A stretch of DNA of 64,000 bases from Porphyra umbilicalis (lineage: Eukaryota; Rhodophyta; Bangiophyceae; Bangiales; Bangiaceae): positions 186,001 through 250,000 of the forward strand of contig KV918779.1 of NCBI GenBank assembly GCA_002049455.2. Reading direction: 5' to 3'. A program made the position numbers and the translations under genes. Under the pieces are notes generated by a model. The model worked only from the letters and a program-made list of their open reading frames with translations. It was not told where the DNA came from and did no database searches. The stretch's first letter is position 1. Each line of letters opens with the position of its first letter. Below, in pieces: positions 1 through 10,800 of this stretch.

Positions 1-640
1 AAGTCGGGTTTACACAAAATTAGGCCCTTAAGTAGGGGCCCGCCCGGGGGGGTTACGAATCCCAGGGAAGTATTGGGATTGCGGTTGTGGTTGGTGAGCC
101 ACGAGGTGATCGCAAGTGGGTCGCCAACGGAACAATTTGAAATATGTTGTAGTGGGGCATATTTCCGGGGAATCTGGTTCCCCGAGTGTGGGGGCCATGT
201 GACGGACCGTCACAATTCCCCCCTCTACAGGGGTCGCCGTCCCGGCGGCCCAGAGCCAGGGGGGCGGGCCCGCACGAGTGTGGCGGGCGGGCCAGGACGG
301 CTAGCCGCCGGGCTCCCCAGTGTGAGGCCCGGGTGCTGCCCCGGTCCTCGCCAGCGGGGGCCGCTCCGGATCGTGGGGGCGCCCCCGCCAGGGCAAGGGG
401 GTACGTGCCGTCGCCGTGCGGTGGACACGGCGGCGGGGGGCCAGGGGCGCGGCCGCGTGTCCGGGCCGTGCCCGCTAACCGTGCCCGATGGGCCAACAGG
501 GGGGCGCCCAGTATGGCGCCCCCGCCCCCCCACCTGGGGGGCTGCCTGGCGGCCCCCCCCCCGCTGTGGAGAGTCGTTCAGGGGGAGTGGCCCGCGGGGC
601 GGGGCTGCGGGGGCCCGTGGGGGGGCCCGTACCCGCCCCC
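1..640. other. Left edge: leader/3' end region of the outer Ty3/gypsy element, no gene
   Basis: No convincing coding sequence. The stretch is very GC-rich and open in several frames by composition only. By analogy with the complete elements further right, the region before the plus-strand ORF should hold the 3' LTR and leader of the outer element. I cannot place an LTR border because only one copy is present and the window starts inside it. Confidence 0.35.
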
Positions 641-646
641 AGGGGC

Positions 647-656
647 GCATAAAAAG
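647..656 (+). promoter_or_regulatory. TATA-like box upstream of the plus-strand ORF
   Basis: CATAAAAAGA stands alone in a very GC-rich context, about 165 bp before the first good ATG (820) of the plus-strand reading frame. The spacing suits a core promoter plus a short leader. This rests on sequence only; no transcript data are available. Confidence 0.35.
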
Positions 657-819
657 AGGGGTAGGCGGGGGACAGACGGGGCGGCCGTCTACTACCGGCC
701 GTTACCGTTCCCCCCGTCGCTACTCGAGTTGACAGCCCCCCCTCGTCCCTCTGTGCTCATTGCGCCCCCCTCCCCGTCGCCATCCCCCTCGCCGCCCCCC
801 TCACTAGGGCGCGGCGGCT

Positions 820-3179
820 ATGGCTTCCTCGCGGTCGACAGCCGTGGCGCCGACCGAGGAGATGGCTTCCCCAAGTGCGGGGCGCGCCGCGCCGGCGTCG
901 AGGGGGACGCCGGCGTCGGCTACGGCCAAGCCGGGCAGCCCTGCGGCGGGGTCCCCGCGGGTGGGCGGGGCGCCGGGCAGTACGGGCGCCCCCAAGGCCA
1001 AGGGCTGGATGGCGGCCACCCCGCGGGCTGGCGGGGCGGCGGCGTCTGCGCCTGCTACGCCGGCTGGCGCCACCAAGTCAAGTTGCGCGGCCTCGGCGGC
1101 GGCGCGGGGGAAGGCAGCCTGTCGGTCGCGCCAGGCCAACGGCGCGCCCCCGAGCCGGGAGTCCTCGGTGGCGGGGAGTCAAGCGACTTAACCGCCGCCT
1201 CCCCCCCGCCGGTCCAAGTCGACGGCGGGGTCGGCGTCGGCCTCCCGCGCGTCGAGAGCGGCGACGAGGTCGGCGGACGAGGACGCGACCGCGCCCCGCA
1301 CGGCGGCGGCTCGCGTGCCGCTGCCGCCCAGACGGCCGGGCACTCCCCCGGCGGCGGCGGTGGCGGCCGCGGCGGCGCCGGCCGATCGGGGGGATGATCA
1401 CAGGGAGCAGGAGTCCCCCCCGCCGGTGCCGCGCCGGGGGCGCCTCCCGGTAGTGGAGGAGGCGGGGCCCGCGGGGCTGGGGGCATCGGTTCAGTGGAGG
1501 CCCCCCCCGGCCCCCAGTCTGTTGGGGGAGTGCCGCCTGCGGACGCTTTACTCCGCGATCCCGCTGTCCAAGCAGGGCTCGGCTTGGCAGCGCTTGCTGA
1601 CGCGCCACCCCGTGCAGTACGAACTGCCTGCCGGGGTGGAGACGGACCTCCCCGCACTACTCGAGGCGGGGGACGCGCCGTGGGTGGAGCGCGCCGCCGC
1701 GCGCCTATCCCATGTTATGGACGGGGACACCGCTAACGATGTGCCGCCCGTCGTGGCGTGGGAGTGGGCGTGCTCCTCCCCCCCGTACTTGGGGCAGGGG
1801 GATCCCCACTTCCACCACCAGGACGCCCGCACCGAGCGCCAGGTGCGGGAGGCGTCGGGCATCCCGGTGCGGGCCTCTCAAGTGGAGAGCACCAAGGTCC
1901 ACGCATTGGCGCGCCTGGCGTACTACGTCCCGACGCCGTCCTGGTGGTCGGCAATGGAGGAGCCCTTCGGGTTCCCGGCCCGGATGCCGCGCATAGTGGC
2001 CAACTTTGGCACTACGCTCCGCCGGGGGGAGTCTACCCCGGCAGCGGCCATCCTCGCTACCCAGTGGGTGCTGGAGGTGGCGGGGGTGTGGTATGCCTCC
2101 GCCCGTACTAAACGATACCTCTGGCATCTGCCCGCCGCCGTGGTGGGGCGCTTCGTGGGGCTCCGCCTCGCCAACGTGGCGGAGGGGGCGGGCCCGGACG
2201 CACATGCGTACCTCAGCGAGTTGCTGTACCGCCACCAGTCGTTGGACTGGGAGGCGGCCGGGCCCTACCTTGCCCGCCGAGTTGGCGGGGAGGAGGGCGA
2301 GGCGCCTCGGGCGTTTGTCTACTGTGAAAAACGCCTGGTTGGCGGGCGCATAGGCCTCCGTGAGGGCCTAGGTGACCTGGCCTACCCCTATGCTGCGGGG
2401 GTAACGGCGACGTCGCCCCCGCCCGACTCGGGTTGGGGTGCGCCGGGGGTAAGTTCCCCTCACCAGCGTAAGCGCACCCGGGGTACTGCCGAGCGCCCCC
2501 CTTCTCGTAGGGGCGCTGTCCGGCGGACCACCCGGGCGGAGGCGTCACCCGTGGGGCGGTCGGGCCGTCCGACGTTCGCCCCGCCGGGGGTCCGTATTAC
2601 CCGGCCCTGGGGGCGGGGCAGAGCCTCAGCTGGGGGTACGTCACCCCACGGTGCGCCCACGTTCTGGCGGCCACCTACTCAAGTGCGGCGGGGGCGCTCA
2701 GGGCGGCCCATGGGGAGGCGATAGTGGCCTGCCTGGTAGACACCCTGGCGTGGGTCACCCGGGGGGCGGGGGCCGTCCTGCGGGACTCCTCGTCCCCCCG
2801 AACTGCCCTGGCCGAGCAGTTCTTGGTGGATACCACCCTAGAGGCCATCGGGTACCAGATGGCTTCCCGCTTGGAGGGGCACGGCTAGCGGGTGGCGTCT
2901 GGGCCCGCTGTGCCTTCGGCGGCCGGGGGCTCCAGTCTAGCCCCGTACGCCGGGGAGCCGGCTGGCTCGGCCGCGGCCTACCATGGGGGCGGCTACCCCG
3001 TCTCCGCTGGGGGGTATGCCGCGGCGGGGGCCGCGCCGAGTAGGGCGCCGCGTTCGTCGTGGGGGCCGGGCCCCGCGGACAGGGGGTCGGCCCAGGAGTA
3101 CCCGGTGGACCCCCCGGATTACGACCACTACGGGGGGTACGCCCGCGACGACCGCCCGCACTCGCCGGGTAGGGAGTAG
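820..3179 (+). pseudogene. Opposite-strand ORF region of the outer Ty3/gypsy element (broken)
   Basis: Plus-strand coding region lying tail-to-tail with the minus-strand pol of the outer element, the two ends being about 140 bp apart. It starts Ser/Ala/Pro-rich. A globular middle follows (about 1560-2400; aromatic and Arg-rich, with a GDPHFHHQ motif). The end is a Gly/Tyr/Pro-rich tail ending PGRE. The GDPxFxxQ motif and the position match the antisense ORFs of the two complete elements in this window, so I take it as their distant relative. It does not match any family I recognise. The region is broken in a few places and is treated as a fossil. Confidence 0.5.
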
Positions 3180-3317
3180 TTATCCTGGTCCGCGTAGGGT
3201 ACCGGGGCGTTGAGTTATGGTCCGCCCCGCCCCCTACCATGTTTGTCCCTAGTTGGGTTGGATCCATTGTCGGGGGTGTGTGTGAGGGGTACCCCGTACT
3301 GGGGGCTTTTAGTTGTA

Positions 3318-3687
3318 TTATACCCTTCTTCTCATCGTGAGCCGGTGCCGCGCACAGTGGTGGCGGACCTTCTCAGCCGGGAGGTCCTCCAAATAGTGCC
3401 AGGAGTCCTCCCGGGGTCCATACCCGAACCATCTGACCTTGAGCATGAGTCGCTCCTGGTCGTCGTACCCCTGCCCGACAAAGCGGTCGAAGACAGCCTC
3501 AATCGGTTTTCTTGCCGATGAGGGGAGGGAGGGGACCCGCCACGCGGCCAGAGCCCGTGCCCACGCCGGGTCACCCTCGGGTGGTTCAGGGGCCCGGGTG
3601 GCGTGGTTCCCATTGATGGTACGGATCCCATCGTCATTTTCGATGGTAAGCCGACGCCCGTCGGTCTTCAAGATCTGGTAGGGTCCC
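3318..3687 (-). pseudogene. Chromodomain tail of outer Ty3/gypsy pol (fragment)
   Basis: Minus-strand reading frame with a classical chromodomain pattern (KVRWFGYGPREDSWHYLEDL), as found at the C-terminus of integrase in chromoviral Ty3/gypsy elements. There it is thought to guide insertion to particular chromatin. The protein ends soon after the chromodomain, unlike the younger family in this window, which has about 190 more residues. The fragment is cut off exactly at the 5 bp target duplication of the nested element. Confidence 0.75.
3683..3687. repeat. Target site duplication (left) of Ty3/gypsy element 1
   Basis: GTCCC directly before the first LTR. The same five bases follow the second LTR at 13941-13945. 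A 5 bp duplication is typical for Ty3/gypsy integrases. Confidence 0.9.
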
Positions 3688-4080
3688 TGTGGTATTAATA
3701 ACGTTAGTTCAATTACCAGTGTACTGAGACCGACCATAGCCAAGCAATAAAGCGAGTTCTATCGCCGTCGCGGCGAGGAAGAAGACCTTTTGTTCAAGGG
3801 CATCCGATGGGGAGCCGGGTGGTGCCCACGACGGCGACCCCGGACCCATGGTGGTTTAATACAAACAACGGCACTGGTCGATCGACCATCCGATCAAGCG
3901 ATCGTAATGAGTGCCGGCAGACAGATAAGACAGGCAAGCAACCAAGCAATAAAAAATAAACAATGCGGAAGTAACCCCCCAAAGGGCGTGCCACAAGCCG
4001 AGTCGCACACATCCGTGGATTCGGCCAGTCAAGGGGGCTACCCGTGGCTAATTGCCAATTGGTAGCAGAGATATGCTACA
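3688..4080 (-). repeat. LTR of element 1 (3' LTR in gag-pol sense)
   Basis: 393 bp, beginning TGTGGTATTA and ending GATATGCTACA on the plus strand, so with TG...CA ends. Its partner is 13548-13940. It contains an A-rich TATA-like stretch near 3946-3960 reading in the plus direction. This could drive the opposite-strand ORF; that use is inferred. Confidence 0.95.
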
Positions 4081-4859
4081 TACCTCCAACGCGAGATTCG
4101 AACCGTCCCGGTGAGATCCGAGGATGGTGAAACCCGATTGGGCGATCGCGGCCCCTTACGGGCCCGCGCGGGCGCAACCGCCCAGGCGGTGGGAACCGTG
4201 GGGGGGGCGCGCCGCCCAGTCCCGATTGGGGGGGGGTGGCGGTTCGCCGTAGTCGGTCGCGACCGTCCCGCCACACACGCGTGGGCGTGGGTGGCGGGCA
4301 GCTGACGCTGCGGATCCGGCCGGTGCTTGCGCGCACACGCGCCCTCGCAGAGGAGTCGGCGTCGGCGTCGGCGTGGTGGCCAGACGGCCGGTTGACAGGC
4401 GACCAGCGTCGGGGTTAAGACCCGTTGGTGCGCGGGTGCGTCGTGCAACACGCGTTGGGACAACCGTCGTCGGCGCCGAGTGGCGCTTCCTTCGTCGGGG
4501 GTTTGACTACCCCGACGACACGGCGAAAGCCGGGACGCGGGTCCGTGGTGCCGAGCGTGGGTGTGGGGTTTACACCTCCAGGCCGGTTAGCACCGAGTCG
4601 GGCGCGCGGGGTAGCGCCAGCTGGTTGTCGTTGTGCCGGCAGGCGACGCCCTCGTCGGGGTGTTGACTCCCCCGACGACACGGCGGAAGCCGGGGTGCGG
4701 GTCCGCGTTGTTATCGGCACGGGGCCATCCCGTGTCTTCGTGCTTGCGCACAGGTCGCTGCCTAACGGCAAGGTTGAGTAGGGGTGCGTCGCCGCAAGGT
4801 GGCACACCGCGAGGTGTTTGGCCCGGTGAGTGTGGGTTTGCGCGGAGTGGGGGGGGCGG
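4081..4859 (+). other. Leader between the LTR and the opposite-strand ORF, element 1
   Basis: About 780 bp of non-coding internal sequence. It starts directly at the LTR border and has two similar stretches (about 4470-4540 and 4620-4700) sharing the string around CGACGACACGGCG. The same leader is found in element 2 (40356-41100) and, inverted, next to the LTR fragment at 54790-55244. It would be the 5' untranslated leader of the antisense transcript and also the 3' untranslated part of gag-pol RNA. Confidence 0.6.
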
Positions 4860-5090
4860 CGCGCACGGCGGCAAGGCGGCAAGCCCGGCGGCAAAGGCGG
4901 CAAGCCCGGCGGCAAGGGCGGCACGCCCGGCGGCAAGGGCGGCAAGCGCGGCGGCAAGGGCGGCAAGCCCGGCGGCAAGGGCGGCAAGCGCGGCGGCAAG
5001 GGCGGCAAGCCCGGCGGCAAGGGCGGCGAGCGCGGCGGCAAGGGCGGCAAGCGCGGCCAGCCCGGCGGCGACGGCCAGGGTAAACACCCC
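4860..5090 (+). repeat. 21 bp tandem repeat in element 1 leader
   Basis: About ten imperfect 21 bp units built on GGCGGCAAG and GGCAAGCCC. One frame reads GGKGGKP, another Ala/Arg-rich. Element 2 has a 48 bp version at the same place. The repeat does not keep a constant frame relative to the ORF between copies, so I favour a non-coding or structural role just ahead of the start codon. Confidence 0.8.
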
Positions 5091-5106
5091 CCGGACAACC
5101 AACGCG

Positions 5107-7065
5107 ATGGCGGATTCCGCCGCGATGGCGGTGGACGGCGGCGTTGCCGGTGGCGGTGAGGCCGTCGACGGGGCGCATGCCGCCGCGGGTGGCCACGCTG
5201 AAGTGGATTGCTCCGCGGACCCAGAGGTCTTGCGCCAGTTTCGGCCTCGCGGCTCGTACTACGTGCACGCCAACCCTGTAGAGGTGGTCGATGGGGTCCC
5301 GCGGGTCACCGACAACCGTCTGTACGAGATGTGCGTACGCAATCGCGCTCGTGCGCACACGCGCCGTGTTTACGCTCACTACGAGGCGTTGCCCGACTTC
5401 ATCGACGTGATGGCGCAAGCCGGGTCGCCGGACCACGCGGGCGACCGCGTGGCCGAGGTCCATGGGGACCCGTACTTCGGGAACCAGGGACCTCAGCGTC
5501 GTGTATACGAGGTGATGTCGTTTTGCAACGAGGTCGTGCGGTACCAACTGCCGTTGCACCCGTTCCACCGCTTGGTGTACGCCAATGCGCTTATGTTCCC
5601 TGTGAAGGGTACAGAGTCGATCGAGGCAGCGGCCAACTCGTTTTGTCGCTTATTGCGCAACTGGCCGAAGGCCGTCTTCCTCAAGAGGGCTCTCGCCGAG
5701 GACCTTTCGGTCCCTTTCGGGCACGACTCCGGTCTGGAGCCGTACCTCGAGCAGCTCGCGCTGGTGAAGCACGAGGAGAACGACAATGTCGAAGATGACC
5801 GCAGTCCGCGGGTCACCGGGTTGCCGAACCCCTTTCGGCTGCCGATGTTCCCCTCCGACCACCGTCGGGCCGCTGACACGCGCTTCTTTCGCGGTCGCGA
5901 GTTGATGCCTACCGCGTGGGCGGCTGGATTTCTCCGTGCGCCACGGGCGTTCGACTTGTCCCGTTGGCTTCCGCCTATCCCGGACTGGGAGCCCCACACG
6001 GGGTTGTGGGTGGCGACCCCCGTGGTGGTGTCCTACATGGCGGACGCGTTGCGCAACGCTTACAGCTCCGTCTGGCAGGAGGTGTACTCCGAGTACTACT
6101 GCAACTTAGTTGCTGCGTGGGTTCACACCCTGCAGGAGGACAAGCTCTTCGTCCACTTGGACACGAAGACGCTTCGTCATTTTGACGCGTTGGATACGTC
6201 CAAGTTGAAGGACGCGCCCGACGGCGAGGCCAAGTACGTCTTGTACGGCAAGATGCGCCAAGCCGTGACGGCGTTTCCCTGGCGGGAGGTCCTTAAGGAC
6301 GTCGTCTGGCGCGACCGCGACTCCGGGGAAGCCCGGCAGGTGCGGGTCACGGTCGACCCGACCAAGGAATACGGCTTTTGCCTGCGCCACCCTTGTGTCG
6401 ATTTCGACTGGGCGTTGGACCCGAACGCGCCACTCCCGATGGCTCGAATTACTTCGAACCATCCCGGGGTGTGGCGTCGTGGTCGTCGGACCTGGGCTCA
6501 CGCCGTTGGCGACGCCCGCGAGGGCCGCTACCGCCCGCGTTCACCGCGGCGCGATCGCTCGCCCTCTCCGCCACGGTCGGTGGATGCCACTTGGCCGACC
6601 CGCGCGTCGTCAACCGCGGCGGTTGCCTTGTTTGGGTCGGCGCGCGCGCGCGATGTACGCGTTCGCGCGCCCCGCGGGGCAGCCTTGTCGGCGGTGGCTA
6701 GCGCCTGGGTCGAGCAGATCGCAGGCTTGCGTACCGCTGTTGAGCGCGCGGACGGACGGGGTGTCGAGTCGGCTTTGTCCATTATTGGACATGCCGTGGC
6801 TCGCGCCGTTGACGGCGAAGCCAACTACGGGCGCTTCGCCCAGCACCTCGAGGCTATACAGCCAGAGGAGGAGGCCGCGCCGGCGCGCTTCAACGCGCAG
6901 AGCATCCTTGGTCGTCGGACCCACGAGGGCGGAGGCCCGTCGACGGGGGTTCCGCACTCGGCGCGCAACACGCGTGCGCGTAGTGTCTCGCAGGAGTCGG
7001 CGGCCAGTGTGGGCGCGAGCCGCGATTCCCGTCGGGACTCGCATCGTCGTGACGACGAGGAGTAG
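5107..7065 (+). CDS. Opposite-strand ORF of Ty3/gypsy element 1, unknown function
   Basis: 652 residues from the ATG at 5107 (MADSAAMAVDGG), open throughout. The frame continues further upstream, but that part is low-complexity repeat. Visible parts: a conserved N-terminal half with GDPYFGNQ (about residues 120-127); a globular middle rich in Trp, Tyr and Leu; a basic Arg/Ser stretch near residue 480 (RPRSPRRDRSPSPP); an Ala-rich helical segment (AWVEQIAGLRTAV); and an SR/DE-rich end (SRRDSHRRDDEE). The RS-like pieces suggest a nuclear, RNA- or chromatin-associated protein, which is inference. Its stop lies 142 bp from the pol stop on the other strand. Extra ORFs, some antisense, are known from plant Tat-lineage Ty3/gypsy elements; I recognise no sequence family here. 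Confidence 0.8.
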   Translation: MADSAAMAVDGGVAGGGEAVDGAHAAAGGHAEVDCSADPEVLRQFRPRGSYYVHANPVEVVDGVPRVTDNRLYEMCVRNRARAHTRRVYAHYEALPDFIDVMAQAGSPDHAGDRVAEVHGDPYFGNQGPQRRVYEVMSFCNEVVRYQLPLHPFHRLVYANALMFPVKGTESIEAAANSFCRLLRNWPKAVFLKRALAEDLSVPFGHDSGLEPYLEQLALVKHEENDNVEDDRSPRVTGLPNPFRLPMFPSDHRRAADTRFFRGRELMPTAWAAGFLRAPRAFDLSRWLPPIPDWEPHTGLWVATPVVVSYMADALRNAYSSVWQEVYSEYYCNLVAAWVHTLQEDKLFVHLDTKTLRHFDALDTSKLKDAPDGEAKYVLYGKMRQAVTAFPWREVLKDVVWRDRDSGEARQVRVTVDPTKEYGFCLRHPCVDFDWALDPNAPLPMARITSNHPGVWRRGRRTWAHAVGDAREGRYRPRSPRRDRSPSPPRSVDATWPTRASSTAAVALFGSARARDVRVRAPRGAALSAVASAWVEQIAGLRTAVERADGRGVESALSIIGHAVARAVDGEANYGRFAQHLEAIQPEEEAAPARFNAQSILGRRTHEGGGPSTGVPHSARNTRARSVSQESAASVGASRDSRRDSHRRDDEE

Positions 7066-7207
7066 CGAAGTTCACTGCTCAGTGACTTGCTCGGTTGACC
7101 CCGGTGGGGGGGTGGGGTTGACAATGTCGGGGTCTTACGCCTTTTTAGGGTGTTGATGTTTCTTCGTCTTGTTGTTGTTTGTCGTTTGACATGTTCGTAT
7201 CCACTTC

Positions 7208-7840
7208 TTAGTTTTTCTGCTTATCGTCATAGCGATGAAGGAAGTGGCAGGCCATCATGGCCCATGTTGTGGGATTTGTATCCCTTGAGTCTGCTGATAA
7301 AAGCACTTCGTACTCGAAACATGCACGTATGGCAGTAGCGTACCAACTGGCGTTGGTCCATTGTGGTATTACCACGGTTGCTTCTTCTGTGGTTGTTACC
7401 AAGCGTCGAAGGACTGAGTCCAAGTGTTGCACCGGAGGTACCAGAAACCCGTTGGGGAGCACTGGTACGGGGGGATCGCTCCCGATCAGCGTCGCCTGTG
7501 GGGATTTCGGCCACACATATGTGTACGGGCCGTAAACACGGTTCAGCCGAGAGAAATGCCGCAAGGCAAGTTGCGGATCATACGCAAAGTTGCGCGTCAT
7601 GGACGGCAGAGTGGACTTGAGCCACGCCACAGGAATTACTTCCTTAATTGCAACGTCGGTACTTGACTCTGTCCAGGAGACATCGGCATGGATAACTCCG
7701 TCACCGGTAACATGGACATGTTGGATAGTGGGTATCCACGTGGAGTCCATGACGATGTTGGCCACGGTTGTGAGCCTGGCCTGTCGGCGACTTCGTCGCG
7801 TTGGCGTTTGCCACTCGTACCCCGGTACATGCTTCTTCTT
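7208..7840 (-). other. C-terminal extension after the chromodomain, DIRS methyltransferase-like tail
   Basis: About 190 residues after the chromodomain, present in both complete copies. The recognisable part reads FLVPPVQHLDSVLRRL, then ATVVIPQW and SWYATAI. This resembles the PPF...P.W..QPW pattern at the end of the methyltransferase-like region that follows RNase H in DIRS-type retroelements. The outer element's chromodomain protein lacks it. The assignment is by eye and uncertain. Confidence 0.45.
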
Positions 7841-10800
7841 CTGTCGAAGGAAACGCACCACCAGGTTGCGGGGGAGGTTCTCCAGGGGTTCCCAGGTGTC
7901 GTCTTTCGACCCGTAGTCGAACCAGCGCACCTTAGCGCTATAGCTGTCACCCGTCTGGCGTAAGCCTAGGAGTTTGTCGATCACATACTCATCGGCAGTT
8001 GCCGGGGTTGACTTGCGCTGGTCTAGACCATCTAGCAAGGGGTGTGGAACCTTGTCCGTCGTCGTTGGACGGGAGCGGGGGTGACATGGTCACTGCTGAC
8101 GCGTTTCTCCTCGCCGTCAATGTCAATGACAAACGTGGAGGCGTCCGCGTCCGCGTCGACGACAACGAAGGGTCCAATGGCTTTGCTTTGCAGCTTGTTT
8201 TGCCGGTCGTGGTTGGTCGTGTATACGTAGTCGCCGATCTTGACGTCCGCATTGCGGGTTGCGACCCGATGGTCGAAGTTACGTTTGTAACGTTGTTGCG
8301 TCTTACGCAAGGCCTCGACCACGATGGGGATCTGCTTGCGCAGGCGGGCCATGAACTCGCGCTTGCGAGCTAGGGGTGACCCATCCTTGAGCGTTCCCTT
8401 ATTGGTAAGCGGAGTGCCCGGGGGCAAGTTGCGAACCGTGAGGTTGGGGATCCGCCTTGGGATAACAAGCTCAAATGGGGCGATGCCCGTCGACCGATGT
8501 GGTTGGCTATTATACGCCATGGTGATTACCGGGAGTAGCTCATCCCATCGTGATGGGTCGTCGGCGACGTAGTGTCGCAGCTGAGTAGCCATGGTACGGT
8601 TGTACCGTTCGACTTGCCCATTGGTTTGGGGGTGATACGCCGTGGTGCGAACCGTTTCAATGCCAAGCATTTTCATCACAGCGATGAAGAAGTTCGACAT
8701 GAACTGGGGCCCTTGGTCCGATAGGATTCGGTCCGGTGGCCCGTAGGCTGACACCCACGCGTCGATGATGGCTGACGCCACTGACATAGCCGTGATTCGC
8801 CGCAAGGCGACGCACTTGGTGAGCTTGGCGAAGCGGTCGGTGATAACCAAGATGAAGCGGTTGCCCTTCTTGGAGGCCGGGATGGGCCCAAAGATGTCAA
8901 CGGATAGCTCCGTGAGAGGCTCGGTAGCCTGGAACAGGGTCAAGGGCGTGGTGTGTCGCCGCAAGGCGAGGCGGTTTTGCGCACACGTTGTGCACTTGGT
9001 GATGGTCGAATGGATATCCGTCACCATTGAAGGCCAGTAGTATGCCTTGCGCATGGTGTAATACATCCGGTTCATACCAGGATGGGCGGCCACGGTTGCG
9101 TGGTGCTCGAGGGTCAACACGCGTTCGCGTAGCGACTTTGGAATAACCAATTGTTTGCCGTAAGGCGCACGGCGGTACAGAGCGTGATGCTCATCGCGGA
9201 AGAAGGCCTTGGCCGTTCCGCGCTCCACGCGAGTGGACATCTCGACGCAGAAGTCGTCTGTTTGTTGTGCTTCGACAACGTCGTCGAACTCCACCGGTTC
9301 GGTGTGTCGGTACCCGTGTACCTCCCCGTTCTAAGCCGTTGGCCGTCTCGGCCAATGCCAGACAAGGTATATCATCATGGATATCTTCTGGCGGCGCCAC
9401 CGTAGAGGCGCGCGACAGGAAGTCGGGCAAGTGGTGAGATGCACCTGGTTTATAAACCATATCGAATGTATATTCGGAGAGGCGAAGTCGCCATCGCATC
9501 AAGCGTCCGCTTGAGTCGGTTGTGCTGTAGATCCAGCTAAGTGCTTGGTGATCCGTTCGGATGAGGAAGCGTTGTCCGTCGAGGAAGTGCCTCAACTTGA
9601 GGACAGCCCACACAACGCCGAGGCATTCTCGCTCCGTGGTGGAGTAGTTTTGCTCTGCAGCAGTGAGTCCTCGGCTCCAATACCCGACAGGGTGAAGCAG
9701 TTCGCCCGGCTCCTCTTGGAGGAGGGTACAACCAACTTGGTCGGCGCAGGCGTCCACGTCAACGACGAGCTTCCGATTGGCCTTCGGCAAGGCAAGTACC
9801 GGTGGGCACAACAGTGCGTTGCGAAGGTCCTCGAAGGCGGCGATAGCCACGTCCGTCGGTGGTGGTAAATCCGGTGGGATCTCGGCCCTAGTCAGGGCGT
9901 TCAGGGGCTTTGCTCGTTTGGCAAAGTCTTTGACAAACCGTCGATAGACGTTGCACATGCCCAAGAAGCTTTTCAGCTGGGTCTTTGTGGTTGGGAACTT
10001 GGCATGCTTCAGAGCATCCACGTTCTTGTTGTGCACGTGCAGTTGCCCGGGGCGGACAATGTGTCCTAGGTACTCGACCTCATCGGAGAACCACGTGCAC
10101 TTTTCCAAGTTGAGGGTGACCCCGGCTTCGCGGAGGCGGTGAAGAACCGTGTCAACGTCTTTGACGTGTTGTTCCGCGTTTGCGGAGAAGATGATGACAT
10201 CGTCTAAGTAGACGAGGCATATCTGCCACTTCAAACCGGAGAGGATAATATCAACGCGCGTTGGAAGGTAGCGGGCGCGTTCGTCAAGCCGAAAGGCATG
10301 GATAACCAGTGGTATATACCACAGTGCGTTGTGAACGCCGTCTTCTCTTGGTCATCCTTGCGTAAGGGTACTTGCCAGTACCCCGCGGTGCAGTCGAGAG
10401 ACGTGAACACCTGGGCATCTCCCAAGGAGTCGAGGCAGTCCTCCATCCGAGGCAAGGGATAAGCATCCTTCTTGGTGATGTTGTTTAACCGACGATAGTC
10501 GACACAGAACCGGGCTTTGCCGTTCTTCTTTGGTACAATTACCACGGGGCTTGCCCAAGCACTATGGCTAGGGGCAATGACGTTGAGCTTCAACATCTTG
10601 TTGATCTGATCAGCGATGATCTGCCGTTTGAACGGCCCGGTGCGGTAGGGTTGGGCCCGTATGGGCAGAGCGTCGGGAGGAGTGACGATGGCGTGCTCCG
10701 TAGCACGGATGACGCCAAGGGTTCCATCCCACATAGACGAATGCGTCTTCAGCATGTCTCGAATCTGCTTGTGCAGGTACTCGGGTGCCTCACTGAGGTC

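Noticed and set aside
186-1397. 403-residue plus-strand frame at the left edge
   Set aside because: Gly/Arg/Pro-rich in a region where stops are rare because of GC. Another frame (from 820) has better composition and a TATA-like box.
4081-4110. tRNA-like string (GGTTCGAATC on the minus strand) next to the LTR
   Set aside because: The T-arm stem does not pair and no cloverleaf can be drawn. It is on the 3' LTR side, so it is not the primer site either.
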